Assembly (NCBI RefSeq): GCF_019655435.1
Contig: NZ_BPFH01000004.1
Location: 372,001-436,000, forward strand
Origin: Jannaschia pagri
GTDB lineage: Bacteria > Pseudomonadota > Alphaproteobacteria > Rhodobacterales > Rhodobacteraceae
Direction: 5' to 3'
Length of the DNA: 64,000 nt
The notes under the pieces are model-generated. The model was not told where the DNA came from, did no database searches, and worked only from the letters and a program-made list of their open reading frames with translations. Below, one piece after another: positions 37,950 through 47,290 of the stretch. Within the stretch, counting starts at the first letter, position 1; each line of letters starts with the position of its first letter. Position numbers and translations under genes: made by a program.

Positions 37950-39523
37950 AGTTTCCACCGAACCGCATCCAACAGGGCTTCGAAACTGGCATCCACGATA
38001 TTGGGCGAAACGCCCACGGTGGACCAACGGCGCCCCTTCCCGTCTTCGTGGTCGATGATAACCCGGGTCACCGCCTCCGTCCCGCCCTGCATGATGCGGA
38101 CGCGAAAATCGATCAGGCGAATGTCGTTGATCTGCGCTTGATACGGCCCGAGGTCCTTAAACAATGCCTTGGAAAGCGCATTGACCGGGCCTCGGTCGCC
38201 CCCCGTCTCATCCATGGACTCAGACACCGACAGTTTTTTGTCCCCATCGACTTTCACGACCACAACCGCCTCCGACAGGGACACCATCTGATTGTACTTG
38301 TTTTTGCGCCGCTCCACGGTCACGCGGTAGCGCTTCACTTCAAAAAACGACGGCAGCAGACTCAGTTCATCGCGGGCGATCATCTCGAAACTCGCTTGGG
38401 CGCCGTCGTAGGAGTAGCCCTTGTCTTCCTGGATTTTGACCCGTTCCAAGATCCGCCGCAGGGCCCCATCGTCATCAGTCGAAAGACCTGCGTCGGCCAA
38501 CCGTTTGCGCAGGTTCGACAGACCCGCCTGATTGGACATGGGCACGATCCGGGCGTTGCCCACCGCCTCGGGTGGGATGTGCTCATAGGTCTTGGGGTTT
38601 TTCAGAATGGCACTGGCATGGAGCCCCGCCTTATGGGCAAAGGCCGACGCGCCTACGTAAGCCGCTTCGCGGCGCGGCACGCGGTTTAGGATGTCGTCCA
38701 ACCTGCGCGACACGCGGAGCAATCCCGGCAGGTCCCGGACGCCGGTCTGGAAGCGGCTGGCATAGGGTTCCTTGAGCAGCAGGGTCGGGATGAGCGACGT
38801 CAGGTTCGCATTGCCGCAGCGTTCGCCGAGGCCGTTCAGCGTGCCCTGGACTTGTCTGACGCCCGCATCAATGGCCGCCAGCGATCCGGCCACGGCCTGT
38901 TCGGTGTCGTTATGGGTGTGGATGCCCAATCTGTCGCCAGGCAGGTCCAGCCCGTCGATCACCTCACCAATGCGGCTCGGCATGGTGCCCCCGTTGGTGT
39001 CGCATAACACCACCCATCGCGCGCCGGCGTCGAGGGCCGTGGCCAGACAGGCGCGCGCATAGGCCGGATCGGCCTCGAACCCGTCAAAGAAATGTTCCGC
39101 ATCCAGCAGCGCCTCTCGACCCTGGGCCACCACATGGGCCACAGAGGCGCGGATGTTTTCGAGGTTTTCGTCCAGCGAGATGCCCAGCGCCGTTTCCACA
39201 TGAAAGGTATGGGTCTTCCCCACAAGACAGACGGAGGACGTCCCCGCGTTCAGCACGGCGGCCAAGACGTCGTCATTCTCGGCGGAGCGGCCGGCCCGTT
39301 TGGTCATCCCAAAGGCCGTCATGGTGGCGCGGGTCTTGGGGGGCGCCGCGAAGAACTCGCTATCGGTCGGGTTCGCACCGGGCCAACCGCCTTCGATGTG
39401 GTCAAGGCCCAGGGCATCGAGCATCTGCGCGATTTCGACTTTCTCGGCGGTTGAGAACTGCACGCCCTGGGTTTGCTGCCCATCCCGCAGGGTCGTGTCG
39501 TAGAGGTAGAGGCGTTCGGTCAT
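37934..39523 (-). CDS. cimA: Citramalate synthase
   Basis: Condenses pyruvate and acetyl-CoA to (R)-citramalate (529 aa), opening the threonine-independent route to 2-oxobutyrate and isoleucine. The catalytic domain starts [17 protein letters not shown], with [13 protein letters not shown] as a metal-binding block. The C-terminal regulatory domain resembles that of isopropylmalate synthase (about 400-520). Length and the DUF-type linker match the CimA group rather than LeuA, though homocitrate-like activity cannot be excluded from sequence alone. ATG overlaps the cysS stop by four bases. Confidence 0.9.
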   Translation of the reverse strand: MTERLYLYDTTLRDGQQTQGVQFSTAEKVEIAQMLDALGLDHIEGGWPGANPTDSEFFAAPPKTRATMTAFGMTKRAGRSAENDDVLAAVLNAGTSSVCLVGKTHTFHVETALGISLDENLENIRASVAHVVAQGREALLDAEHFFDGFEADPAYARACLATALDAGARWVVLCDTNGGTMPSRIGEVIDGLDLPGDRLGIHTHNDTEQAVAGSLAAIDAGVRQVQGTLNGLGERCGNANLTSLIPTLLLKEPYASRFQTGVRDLPGLLRVSRRLDDILNRVPRREAAYVGASAFAHKAGLHASAILKNPKTYEHIPPEAVGNARIVPMSNQAGLSNLRKRLADAGLSTDDDGALRRILERVKIQEDKGYSYDGAQASFEMIARDELSLLPSFFEVKRYRVTVERRKNKYNQMVSLSEAVVVVKVDGDKKLSVSESMDETGGDRGPVNALSKALFKDLGPYQAQINDIRLIDFRVRIMQGGTEAVTRVIIDHEDGKGRRWSTVGVSPNIVDASFEALLDAVRWKLCQGT

Positions 39524-40914
39524 ATCCTGCCCCAGAGGTCGTTTAGCTGTTCAATGTCAAAACCTTCGGACTTTGATAACTGAGGACCATCCTTCGTATC
39601 CTGAACAATGACCCCTGCTGCGGCCAACCCGTCTCGGATCTGGTCTGCCTTGGCGTAGTTCTTCTGGCCCTTGGCTCGGTCACGGGCATTCAGCAAATCA
39701 GTAACCAAGGCCAATTCTGCCTCCTCGAAAGACGGTTCGCTTGCCCAAGCTGGGACCTTGTCGAAGCCAAGGCCAAGTAGGTTCATGCTTCCACGAAGGG
39801 CTCCGAAGTCGCCTGCAGCGTAAAGCTGAAAACACTCAGCCAATGCGCCGTGCGTATTTAAATCGTCCCGCAAGCATCGCAGGACTTCCGGATGGGCGTT
39901 TGTGTCCTGAGCGGTGCTCATGCTCGCTTGTCGGTACCACTTAATGAGAGTTTTCTTCGCCTCCCGCGCTTTGTCTTCCGTCCAATCCATCGGCTTGGAG
40001 TAATGCGTCGACAGGAACACAAACCGAATGACTTCCCCCGGCACGCCCTGGTCCAGCAGGTCACGGACCGTGAAGAAGTTGCCCAGGCTTTTGGACATCT
40101 TCCGTCCTTCGACCAGCAGCATCTCATTGTGCAGCCAAATCTGGGCGTGTCCCGCATCCGGGTCGGCGCAGCAGCTCTGGGCGCGCTCGTTCTCGTGGTG
40201 GGGAAACATCAGATCGTTCCCGCCGCCGTGGATGTCAAAAGACGTTCCAAGCAAAGCCTTGGACATGGCAGAGCATTCGATATGCCAGCCAGGCCGACCG
40301 CGCCCCCAGGGGCTATCCCAACCGGGCAGCTCCGGGCCCGAGGGCTTCCATAGGACGAAATCCATGGGGTCCCGCTTGTAGGGGGCCACTTCGACCCGCG
40401 CACCTGCGATCATGTCGTCCACGGATCGACCCGAAAGCGACCCATATTGGGGATCGGCAGCGACCGAAAACAACACGTGCCCCTCTGCGGCATAGGCATG
40501 GCCGGAAGCAATCAGCCCCTCGATCATCGCAATCATCTCGGCGATGTACTCGGTCGCGCGCGGCTCGTGGGTGGGGCGCAAGTTCCCAAGCGCATCCATG
40601 TCGGCGTGGTACCAGCCGATGGTTTCCTCGGTGATGTCGGAAATATCACGGCCCGTCTCGGCGGCGCGTGCGTTGATCTTGTCATCCACATCCGTGAAAT
40701 TCCGGACGTAGGTCACATGGTCCAGCCCGTGGTCGTGGCGGAGCAAGCGGAACAGGACATCGAACAAGATCACATTGCGGGCGTTGCCCAGGTGCGCCCG
40801 ATCATAAACCGTCGGCCCACAGAGGTAGAGGCGCACATTCGAGGGGTCGAGCGGGACAAACCCTTCGACCTGTCGCGTCATCGAATTGCGCAAGCGCATG
40901 GCAGCCCGGTCCAT
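39520..40914 (-). CDS. cysS: Cysteinyl-tRNA synthetase
   Basis: Class I aminoacyl-tRNA synthetase (464 aa). The HIGH motif appears as AHLGNARN after the zinc-binding CGPTVYDR; further zinc ligands are in CSAMSKA and [17 protein letters not shown] is the second signature. The C-terminal anticodon-binding part is complete. Start chosen at 40914 because AGGAGAG precedes it by five bases; an upstream in-frame start lacks a site. Confidence 0.95.
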   Translation of the reverse strand: MDRAAMRLRNSMTRQVEGFVPLDPSNVRLYLCGPTVYDRAHLGNARNVILFDVLFRLLRHDHGLDHVTYVRNFTDVDDKINARAAETGRDISDITEETIGWYHADMDALGNLRPTHEPRATEYIAEMIAMIEGLIASGHAYAAEGHVLFSVAADPQYGSLSGRSVDDMIAGARVEVAPYKRDPMDFVLWKPSGPELPGWDSPWGRGRPGWHIECSAMSKALLGTSFDIHGGGNDLMFPHHENERAQSCCADPDAGHAQIWLHNEMLLVEGRKMSKSLGNFFTVRDLLDQGVPGEVIRFVFLSTHYSKPMDWTEDKAREAKKTLIKWYRQASMSTAQDTNAHPEVLRCLRDDLNTHGALAECFQLYAAGDFGALRGSMNLLGLGFDKVPAWASEPSFEEAELALVTDLLNARDRAKGQKNYAKADQIRDGLAAAGVIVQDTKDGPQLSKSEGFDIEQLNDLWGRI

Positions 40915-41219
40915 CCGGTCTCTCCTCGTCATCTTTTATGGCGGGGTGCGGGTGGCTTGGGTCGGAACGCAGGCCATCCGGGCCCGCCGATCCTGTCAGC
41001 GGGCGGGTCAGATGCAGATAATGCAGATCACGCGTCCCATGGGGCGCGCGTAGCACGGGTCACGCGACGTCGCAACCGTCCGGAGCCTGCGTGAAGGGTT
41101 AATCGGACGCCGCCACGGCCGACTGCCATTGCACCGGTCCACTCGCGAAGCCCGGGTCCAGCAAGATAAGCCCACACATTCGTTTGACAGTCGACCTCGC
41201 TCGGTGTCCGGTCACGCCC
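40915..41219. other. Divergent intergenic region between cysS and the aminotransferase gene
   Basis: About 305 bases carrying the promoters of both operons. No strong -10/-35 pair, dyad or riboswitch-like structure stands out. Confidence 0.4.
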
Positions 41220-42392
41220 ATGGTGACACTCTCTAACCGATTGCGTCAGATCTCTCCGGGCGGAGAGGATGGCTGGGACATCTTCAACCGCGCACGGGCG
41301 CTGGAGGCGCAGGGCATTCCCCTGACCGATCTGACGGTTGGGGAGCATGACATCCGCACCCATCCGACCATCCTGTCGGCCATGGCCGAGGCCGCCCACG
41401 CGGGGCAAACGGGCTACGCGGCCACCGCCGGAACCGCCGACCTGCGCGCCAGGATCGCCGCCCGCGTCTCGGAGCGGACCCAGGTGCCAACGACACAAGA
41501 CAACGTGCTCGTTGTCCCCGGCGCGCAAATGGCTCTGTTTACTGCGTTGATGGGCGCACTGGAGCCCGGCGACCCCGTTCTGATCCCAGACCCATACTAT
41601 GCAACCTACCCCGGCACGGTCCGCGCTGCTGGCGGGCGGCCCGTGGCCCTGGTGACCCGTCCCAAAGATGGCTTCCAACCCACCCGCGCGGCGCTGGAGG
41701 CGGCGGGGGATGCGCGCGCGGTGCTCGTCAATTCTCCGAACAACCCCACGGGCGCTGTCTATGGTCCGGAGACGATGCACGCCCTGGCCGATGCGGCGCG
41801 GGATCGCGATGCCTGGCTTATCTCGGATGAGGTCTACGACACCCAAGTCTGGACCGGCGCACACCAAAGCCCCCGCGCCCTGCCCCACATGGCCGACCGG
41901 ACCTTGGTCGCAGGGTCTTTGTCCAAATCCCACGCCATGACGGGCAGTCGGCTGGGCTGGCTGATCGGCCCGGCGGATGCCATCGCCGAGATGGCGACCT
42001 TGGCTACCTATACGACCTATGGCGTGCCGGGATACATCCAGGCCGCTGGCTGCCATGCGCTGTCCCTAGGCGCAGCCTTCGAGGCGGAGATCTCCGCGCC
42101 GTTCCTGCGGCGGCGCCAGGCCTGCTTGGACCGGCTTGATCGACAACAGGTGGTCCGGGCGATCCCCTCCGGTGGGGCCATGTACCTGATGTTGGATATT
42201 CGCGGCGCAGGCCTATCGGCGCCCGATTTCGCGGCGCGTCTGCTGGATCAACATCGTATCGCGGTCATGCCCGGCGACAGTTTCGGGCGGGCGGCTGCGG
42301 GCCATATCCGTGTCGCCTTGACTTTACCCGAGACGCGGCTGCTGCCCGCGTTCGACATCATTTTGAGCTTCGCCGAGGAGATGCGCCCATGA
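41220..42392 (+). CDS. Class I/II PLP-dependent aminotransferase
   Basis: Fold-type I aminotransferase (390 aa). The N-terminus holds LTDLTVGEHDIRTHP, the cofactor region SPNNPTGAVY and DEVYDTQVW, and the Schiff-base lysine SLSKSHAMTGSRLGW. Related to aspartate/aromatic aminotransferases; substrate unknown. The ATG at 41220 is preferred because the protein then starts like its family (SNRLRQISPGG); an upstream TTG at 41184 is less likely. It overlaps the next gene by four bases. Confidence 0.85.
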   Translation: MVTLSNRLRQISPGGEDGWDIFNRARALEAQGIPLTDLTVGEHDIRTHPTILSAMAEAAHAGQTGYAATAGTADLRARIAARVSERTQVPTTQDNVLVVPGAQMALFTALMGALEPGDPVLIPDPYYATYPGTVRAAGGRPVALVTRPKDGFQPTRAALEAAGDARAVLVNSPNNPTGAVYGPETMHALADAARDRDAWLISDEVYDTQVWTGAHQSPRALPHMADRTLVAGSLSKSHAMTGSRLGWLIGPADAIAEMATLATYTTYGVPGYIQAAGCHALSLGAAFEAEISAPFLRRRQACLDRLDRQQVVRAIPSGGAMYLMLDIRGAGLSAPDFAARLLDQHRIAVMPGDSFGRAAAGHIRVALTLPETRLLPAFDIILSFAEEMRP

Positions 42393-43192
42393 CCACGTTC
42401 CGAGACCTTCACAAACCCGGCGACCCTTTCATCCTGGCCAACGCCTGGGACCTTGGATCGGCCCGGATGCTCGTGGCCCTCGGTGCCCAAGCCATCGCCA
42501 CCTCTTCGGCTGGCTACGCCTTCACGCGCGGGGTGCCAGACGGCGGACAGATTGGACGGGACGAGGCCATCGCCCATGCGGCCGAGCTGGCCCGCGCCGT
42601 CGCCGTCCCCGTCTCGGCGGATTTGGAGGACGGCTACGGCCCCGCGCCCGACGCCTGCGCCGAAACGGTGCGGCTGTCCATCGAGGCCGGATTGGCCGGA
42701 TGCTGCATCGAGGACGTGTCGCCAGAGGGCACGGCCTATGGGTTCGACGCATCGGTTGAGCGGATGGCGGCCGCTGTCACCGCCGCGCGCGCCGCGCCTT
42801 CTGACTTTGTGTTTTGCGCCCGCGCCGATGGTGTCTTGCACGGGCTTTATGATCTGGAGGAAGCCATCCGCCGCCTGCAAGCCTTCGAAGCCGTCGGCGC
42901 GGACGTTCTCTACTGCCCGGTGCCGGGCGGTCCCGAGGCCCTGGCACAGATCACGGCATCCGTATCCGCCCCCGTCAATGCTTTGGCGGCGGGGCCGCTG
43001 ATGGCGCAAACCCGTGCGGACTTCGGCGCCCTGGGGGCGGCCCGCATTTCCCTAGGGTCCTCCCTGGCGCGGGCAACCCATCGGATCATTCGCGATGCTG
43101 GGCAGGCCATGTTCGGCACGGGCGACTTTTCCAGTCTGGGCGGGATCAATGGGGATGAGGTGGATGGCTACTTGGTGAGCGGCGCGGGCTGA
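42389..43192 (+). CDS. Isocitrate lyase / PEP mutase superfamily protein
   Basis: TIM-barrel lyase-like enzyme (267 aa). It shows ILANAWDLGSARM, the metal-binding block SADLEDGYGPAP, CCIEDVSPEG and the arginine-containing FCARADGV. Members include PEP mutase, methylisocitrate and oxaloacetate hydrolases; the KKCGH-like catalytic loop of isocitrate lyase is absent. Function uncertain, perhaps a C-C lyase of an oxoacid, coupled to the upstream aminotransferase by a four-base overlap. Confidence 0.78.
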   Translation: MTTFRDLHKPGDPFILANAWDLGSARMLVALGAQAIATSSAGYAFTRGVPDGGQIGRDEAIAHAAELARAVAVPVSADLEDGYGPAPDACAETVRLSIEAGLAGCCIEDVSPEGTAYGFDASVERMAAAVTAARAAPSDFVFCARADGVLHGLYDLEEAIRRLQAFEAVGADVLYCPVPGGPEALAQITASVSAPVNALAAGPLMAQTRADFGALGAARISLGSSLARATHRIIRDAGQAMFGTGDFSSLGGINGDEVDGYLVSGAG

Positions 43193-43224
43193 GGGGCGCG
43201 CGCTGGCGGACGGCCTGCAATCTT

Positions 43225-43674
43225 TCAGCGATCCTCAACACCCAACGGATCAGCGCCCGGCTGATCCGTCTCGTTCGGGTCGAAGGAATGGTGAACGTGC
43301 ATGATCCTCCAGGCGAGGCCCTCTCGACCAAGGACGAAGGTGCTACGAACACCTGGCCTCGGGGCGCTCCGATACCGAAGGATGGACGTGAGAACCGCCA
43401 CATCGCCCCGACGCCGCGCCCTAAGGTCTTCTATCAAGAGAGGCTCAATCGTGCCGGACTCGGTTGTCTTACCGGTCGCGAAGAATGTACTGACCTTTGC
43501 GACATGATCCTCCAAGCTAGTGCTATCGCAGCCCGCGTGGTTGTCCCAAAAGACAAGACCGTCATCGGAGAGGTAGAGCGCGCGAAGGGCCTCTAAATCC
43601 CTGTCGTAGAAGCACTGATTGTAGTGGTCGAGAAAGCTGCGAAGGGCGGTTTCCAGGTCATCATCTTGGGTCAC
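43225..43674 (-). CDS. NTF2-like / SnoaL-type protein
   Basis: Cone-shaped NTF2-fold protein (149 aa) of the DUF4440/ketosteroid-isomerase-like type. Typical segments are LRSFLDHYNQCFYDRDLEAL, LSDDGLVFWDN and a final LAWRIMHVHHSF. These folds serve as small-molecule binding or subunit-type proteins; no catalytic role can be assigned. It is convergent with the PEP-mutase-like gene, 32 bases apart. Confidence 0.72.
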   Translation of the reverse strand: MTQDDDLETALRSFLDHYNQCFYDRDLEALRALYLSDDGLVFWDNHAGCDSTSLEDHVAKVSTFFATGKTTESGTIEPLLIEDLRARRRGDVAVLTSILRYRSAPRPGVRSTFVLGREGLAWRIMHVHHSFDPNETDQPGADPLGVEDR

Positions 43675-43718
43675 GATCGCGTCCCGTCCCTTTCACGCCC
43701 CGAGCAGCCCGCCCGGCC

Positions 43719-44351
43719 CTAGGCACGCGCCGCCCGCGCCAAATCTTCGATGCTGCTCCAATCGCCAGCGGCCATCTTGTCCTTCGGGGCGACCCAGGAT
43801 CCACCGACACAGACCACGTTCGACAGTCCGAGGTAGTCGGCCTTGTTGGCGAGGCTCACGCCTCCGGTTGGGCAGAATGAAACCTGCGGGATCGGCGCGC
43901 CGATGGCTTTAAGCGCCGGTGCGCCGCCCGAAGCTTCAGCGGGGAAGAACTTCAACATATCAAAGCCGACCTCCAGCAGGCGCATCACCTCGGTCGCGGT
44001 CGCGGCCCCGGGAAGGAGGGGCAAATCCTCATCAATGCAGGCCTGGATCAACTTGTCTGTCGCGCCTGGGGACACGCCGAAGGTTGCGCCCGCAGCCTTG
44101 GCCGCTTTGACGTCCTCGGGCGTGAGCAGGGTTCCCGCGCCGACAAAGCCGCCATGGACGTTGGCCATGGCCGAAATGCAATCAAGTGCGGCCGGTGTGC
44201 GCAGAGTCACCTCCAACGCGGGCAGACCACCGGCGACCAAAGCCTCGGCCAATGGGCGTGCGTGGGCCGTGTCGTCCAGCACGAGAACCGGGATGACGGG
44301 CGCCTGACCCGCGATCTCGCGTGCGGCTTTGGATTGATCTAGTGGCGTCAT
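43719..44351 (-). CDS. eda: 2-Dehydro-3-deoxyphosphogluconate aldolase
   Basis: KDPG aldolase (210 aa), last enzyme of the Entner-Doudoroff pathway, giving pyruvate and glyceraldehyde 3-phosphate. The Schiff-base lysine is in MLKFFPAEASGG; the other family blocks are ALEVTLRTPAALDCI and FCPTGGVSLAN. It follows edd on the same strand with a 53-base gap. Confidence 0.95.
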   Translation of the reverse strand: MTPLDQSKAAREIAGQAPVIPVLVLDDTAHARPLAEALVAGGLPALEVTLRTPAALDCISAMANVHGGFVGAGTLLTPEDVKAAKAAGATFGVSPGATDKLIQACIDEDLPLLPGAATATEVMRLLEVGFDMLKFFPAEASGGAPALKAIGAPIPQVSFCPTGGVSLANKADYLGLSNVVCVGGSWVAPKDKMAAGDWSSIEDLARAARA

Positions 44352-44404
44352 CGGAGACCTTCGAAAGTAAGAGAAAAAGTCGTTAAGTGGAGGAAGCGCT
44401 GGGA

Positions 44405-46210
44405 TCAGACCACGACCCCTGCCCCTTGGTCCGAAGGCCCGGCCGTGGCGCGGAACACGTCGAACAATTCGCGACCCACGCCGTGACCGTTGGCGCTGAG
44501 ATCGGGTTGGACGGCCTCTCGACTTGCGACGCCCTCGGTAAGAACCTCCAGACGCCCACTGGCTGCGTCCACGCGCAGCAGATCACCGTCTTGAAGTTTA
44601 CCGATCAGTCCACCGTCGAGCGCCTCTGGCGAGACATGGATGGCCGCGGGAACTTTGCCGGAGGCGCCTGACATGCGCCCGTCGGTGACCAAGGCCACCC
44701 TGTGACCCCGTTGCAGCAGCACGGTCAAAATGGGGGTCAGGCCGTGGAGTTCTGGCATCCCGTTGGCCCGTGGCCCTTGATAGCGGACAACGATCACACC
44801 GTCTCGGTCCAACTCCCCGGCACGGAAGGCGGCCTTGACGGCATCCTGTGTGTGAAACACGCGTGCTGGCGCCTCAACGACATGAAGGTCGGGCGCTACC
44901 GCACTGATTTTCATGACACCCAGCCCCAGGTTGCCCCGCACCTGCCGTAAGCCACCGGTTTCGGCGAAAGGCGCCTCGGGCGATTTCAGGATCTTGTCAT
45001 TCAGACTGTCACGGGGTCCCGGCGCCCAGGCCAATTGGCCGTCCTTCAGGGTCGGCTCCTGCGCATAGGCCGACAGGCCGAGACCAGCGACAGTTTGAAC
45101 ATCCTCGTGCAGCAGCCCCGCCTCCAGCAAGCGCCCGATCATGAACGGAAGTCCGCCCGCCGCGTGGAAATGGTTCACGTCCGCCAACCCGTTGGGATAG
45201 ACCCGCGCCATCAGCGGAACGATACCTGAGATCTCGTCAAAATCCCCGCAGGTCAGATGCACGCCCGAGGCCCGGGCCATGGCGACCAGATGGAGGACGA
45301 GGTTCGTCGACCCACCCGTCGCCATCAAGCCGACGAGGCCGTTGACGTAAGCCCGCTCGTCCAAGACGTCGCAGACCGGCGTATAGGCGTTTCCGAGTGC
45401 CGTGATCGCAGCCGCCCGCTCGGTCGCCGCATCCGTCAGCGCATCCCGCAATGGCGTGCCCGGGTTGACGAAGCTGGCTCCGGGCAGATGCAGCCCCATG
45501 AACTCCATCAACATCTGGTTCGAATTCGCCGTGCCGTAGAAGGTGCAGGTCCCGGGCCCATGATAGCTGGCCATTTCGGCGGCCATCAGGGCCTTTCGGT
45601 CCACTTTGCCTTCGGCATAGTCGCGGCGGACGCGGGCCTTTTCATCATTCGGCAATCCGCTTGTCATGGGACCGGCGGGAACAAAGATGCCTGGCAGGTA
45701 CCCGAAGGTCGCCGCCGCGATGACGAGCCCAGGCACGATCTTGTCGCAGATGCCCAGGTATAGCGCCGAGTCGAAGGTGTTATGGCTGAGGGAGACCCCC
45801 GCCGCCAGAGCGATCACATCGCGGGAAAACAGCGACAATTCCATTCCGGTTTGGCCTTGGGTCACACCATCGCACATGGCCGGAACACCACCTGCCACCT
45901 GCGCGGTGGCGCCCGCAGTACGGGCCGCGGCCTTGATGCGGTCAGGATAGTCCTTGAACGGCTGATGGGCGCTCAACATGTCGTTGTAGGCCGTGACGAT
46001 CCCAATGTTCGGGACCCGCTCCGCGACAAGATCGTCTTTCTGGTCCCCCATCGCCGCATAGGCATGGGCCTGGTTGCCGCAGTCCAAATGCCCCCGGCGC
46101 GGACCTTCCTGGGCCAAGGCACGCATCCGGCTCAGGTATCGGTCACGTGTTGGGCGCGACCGCTCACGGATGGTGTCCGTGATCCTTTCAAGCCGACTGT
46201 CCAGGGGCAT
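44405..46210 (-). CDS. edd: Phosphogluconate dehydratase
   Basis: Entner-Doudoroff dehydratase (601 aa), converting 6-phosphogluconate to KDPG. It is an iron-sulfur dehydratase of the IlvD/Edd family, with cluster cysteines in [20 protein letters not shown] and [16 protein letters not shown] and the C-terminal block [20 protein letters not shown]. Normal length. An imperfect LacI-type operator lies 40 bases before its ATG. Confidence 0.95.
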   Translation of the reverse strand: MPLDSRLERITDTIRERSRPTRDRYLSRMRALAQEGPRRGHLDCGNQAHAYAAMGDQKDDLVAERVPNIGIVTAYNDMLSAHQPFKDYPDRIKAAARTAGATAQVAGGVPAMCDGVTQGQTGMELSLFSRDVIALAAGVSLSHNTFDSALYLGICDKIVPGLVIAAATFGYLPGIFVPAGPMTSGLPNDEKARVRRDYAEGKVDRKALMAAEMASYHGPGTCTFYGTANSNQMLMEFMGLHLPGASFVNPGTPLRDALTDAATERAAAITALGNAYTPVCDVLDERAYVNGLVGLMATGGSTNLVLHLVAMARASGVHLTCGDFDEISGIVPLMARVYPNGLADVNHFHAAGGLPFMIGRLLEAGLLHEDVQTVAGLGLSAYAQEPTLKDGQLAWAPGPRDSLNDKILKSPEAPFAETGGLRQVRGNLGLGVMKISAVAPDLHVVEAPARVFHTQDAVKAAFRAGELDRDGVIVVRYQGPRANGMPELHGLTPILTVLLQRGHRVALVTDGRMSGASGKVPAAIHVSPEALDGGLIGKLQDGDLLRVDAASGRLEVLTEGVASREAVQPDLSANGHGVGRELFDVFRATAGPSDQGAGVVV

Positions 46211-46249
46211 GGCGCATCTCCGTTTGGCTGGGGCTGGTGAGCCTCTTAC

Positions 46250-46265
46250 ATGTTAGCGCTACCAT
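46250..46265. promoter_or_regulatory. LacI-type operator candidate upstream of edd
   Basis: ATGTTAGC (46250-46257) and GCTACCAT (46258-46265) form a 16-base dyad with one mismatch around a central GCGC. Such centres are characteristic of LacI/GalR-family binding sites. It is 40 bases before the edd start. No LacI-family regulator gene is in the window, so its partner must lie elsewhere. Confidence 0.6.
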
Positions 46266-46346
46266 CGCAAGGTGAAACTCTTGCAACAGCGCCCTTGCCC
46301 AGCAGCAATTAGACCCCGTTTCCGGCTTTCCCAGTTAATGGAGCGG

Positions 46347-46712
46347 CTACGCGTCGCCCATCGGGGACATCAGTTCGACTTCTGCGTCGTCTCGAACCGC
46401 TGTGTAGAAGCAGGTCCGCCGCCCTGTGTGACAGGCCGCTCCGGTCTGCTCCACTTGCATCAGCAGGCAATCGCGGTCGCAATCGAGCCGCAGATCCACG
46501 AGGCGCTGGATATGACCCGATGTATCCCCCTTGACCCAAAAGGCCTGTCGCGACCGCGACCAATAGGTGACACGGCCCGTCTCCAATGTCTTGGCCACAG
46601 CTTCGGCATTCATCCAGGCCATCATGAGGACTTCGCCCGTTGTCGCATCCTGGGCTATGGCCGGGATCAGCCCCTTGCTGTCATACGTCAGACTTGCGGG
46701 GTCGAAGGACAT
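46347..46712 (-). CDS. hisI: Phosphoribosyl-AMP cyclohydrolase
   Basis: Third step of histidine synthesis (121 aa): opens the purine ring of phosphoribosyl-AMP. Zinc and magnesium sites are in [14 protein letters not shown] and [23 protein letters not shown] is a family block. It is the single-domain HisI form without HisE. It is followed by the edd control region and is divergent from the IscU-like gene. Confidence 0.94.
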   Translation of the reverse strand: MSFDPASLTYDSKGLIPAIAQDATTGEVLMMAWMNAEAVAKTLETGRVTYWSRSRQAFWVKGDTSGHIQRLVDLRLDCDRDCLLMQVEQTGAACHTGRRTCFYTAVRDDAEVELMSPMGDA

Positions 46713-46777
46713 ATTGGCACCTTTGCATCACAGCGGTCGCCCGCTACCTAAGGGGAACGCCGCGAGAAAGGAAGCCG

Positions 46778-47233
46778 ATGTCAGAAGCCGATCTGATCAA
46801 ACTCTATTCTGGTCGCATCTTGGAATTGGCGGCGGATATGCCGGCCACTGACCCGCTGACGGATCCCCAAGTGACGGCGCGCAAACAGTCACCGCTGTGT
46901 GGATCGACGGTGACCGTGTCGCTTGACGTGGTCGATGGCCGAATCTCTCGCTATGCCCAAGACGTGAAGGCCTGTGCCTTAGGTCAAGCCGCCGCGTCGG
47001 TGAGCGGGCGAGTCATGGTTGGGCGCTCCCTGGCGGAGGTGAGCACGGCGCGGGACCAGTTGCGAGCGATGCTCAAAGATGGCGGGGACGTCCCGCAGGC
47101 GCCGTTCGACGGCTTCGAAGTGCTGACACCGGCCCGTGATTTCCGAAACCGTCACGCCTCGATCCTGCTTGCGTTGGACGCAACCGTGGAGGCCTTATCG
47201 ACCGTGGATGCGCAGGTCGAACACACGTCTTAA
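46778..47233 (+). CDS. IscU/NifU-like iron-sulfur cluster scaffold
   Basis: Scaffold-type protein (151 aa). The cysteines expected of the family lie in QSPLCGSTVTV and DVKACALGQAAASV, and the flanking pattern is IscU-like, but it is more divergent than housekeeping IscU. It may serve a subset of iron-sulfur proteins. The ATG follows AGAAAGGAAG. It lies 65 bases from hisI, divergent. Confidence 0.8.
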   Translation: MSEADLIKLYSGRILELAADMPATDPLTDPQVTARKQSPLCGSTVTVSLDVVDGRISRYAQDVKACALGQAAASVSGRVMVGRSLAEVSTARDQLRAMLKDGGDVPQAPFDGFEVLTPARDFRNRHASILLALDATVEALSTVDAQVEHTS

Positions 47234-47244
47234 CCTTGTAGTAA
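47230..47244. promoter_or_regulatory. Candidate CtrA site upstream of the chemoreceptor gene
   Basis: TTAA-CCTTGTA-GTAA matches the CtrA consensus TTAA-N7-TTAA at seven of eight fixed bases. It lies 46 bases before the chemoreceptor ATG, at the end of the IscU-like gene. Confidence 0.4.
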
Positions 47245-47290
47245 AATGCGGCTGTTAGGCCCCTGTAATGACCCCTTGCAGGAGTTTTTG

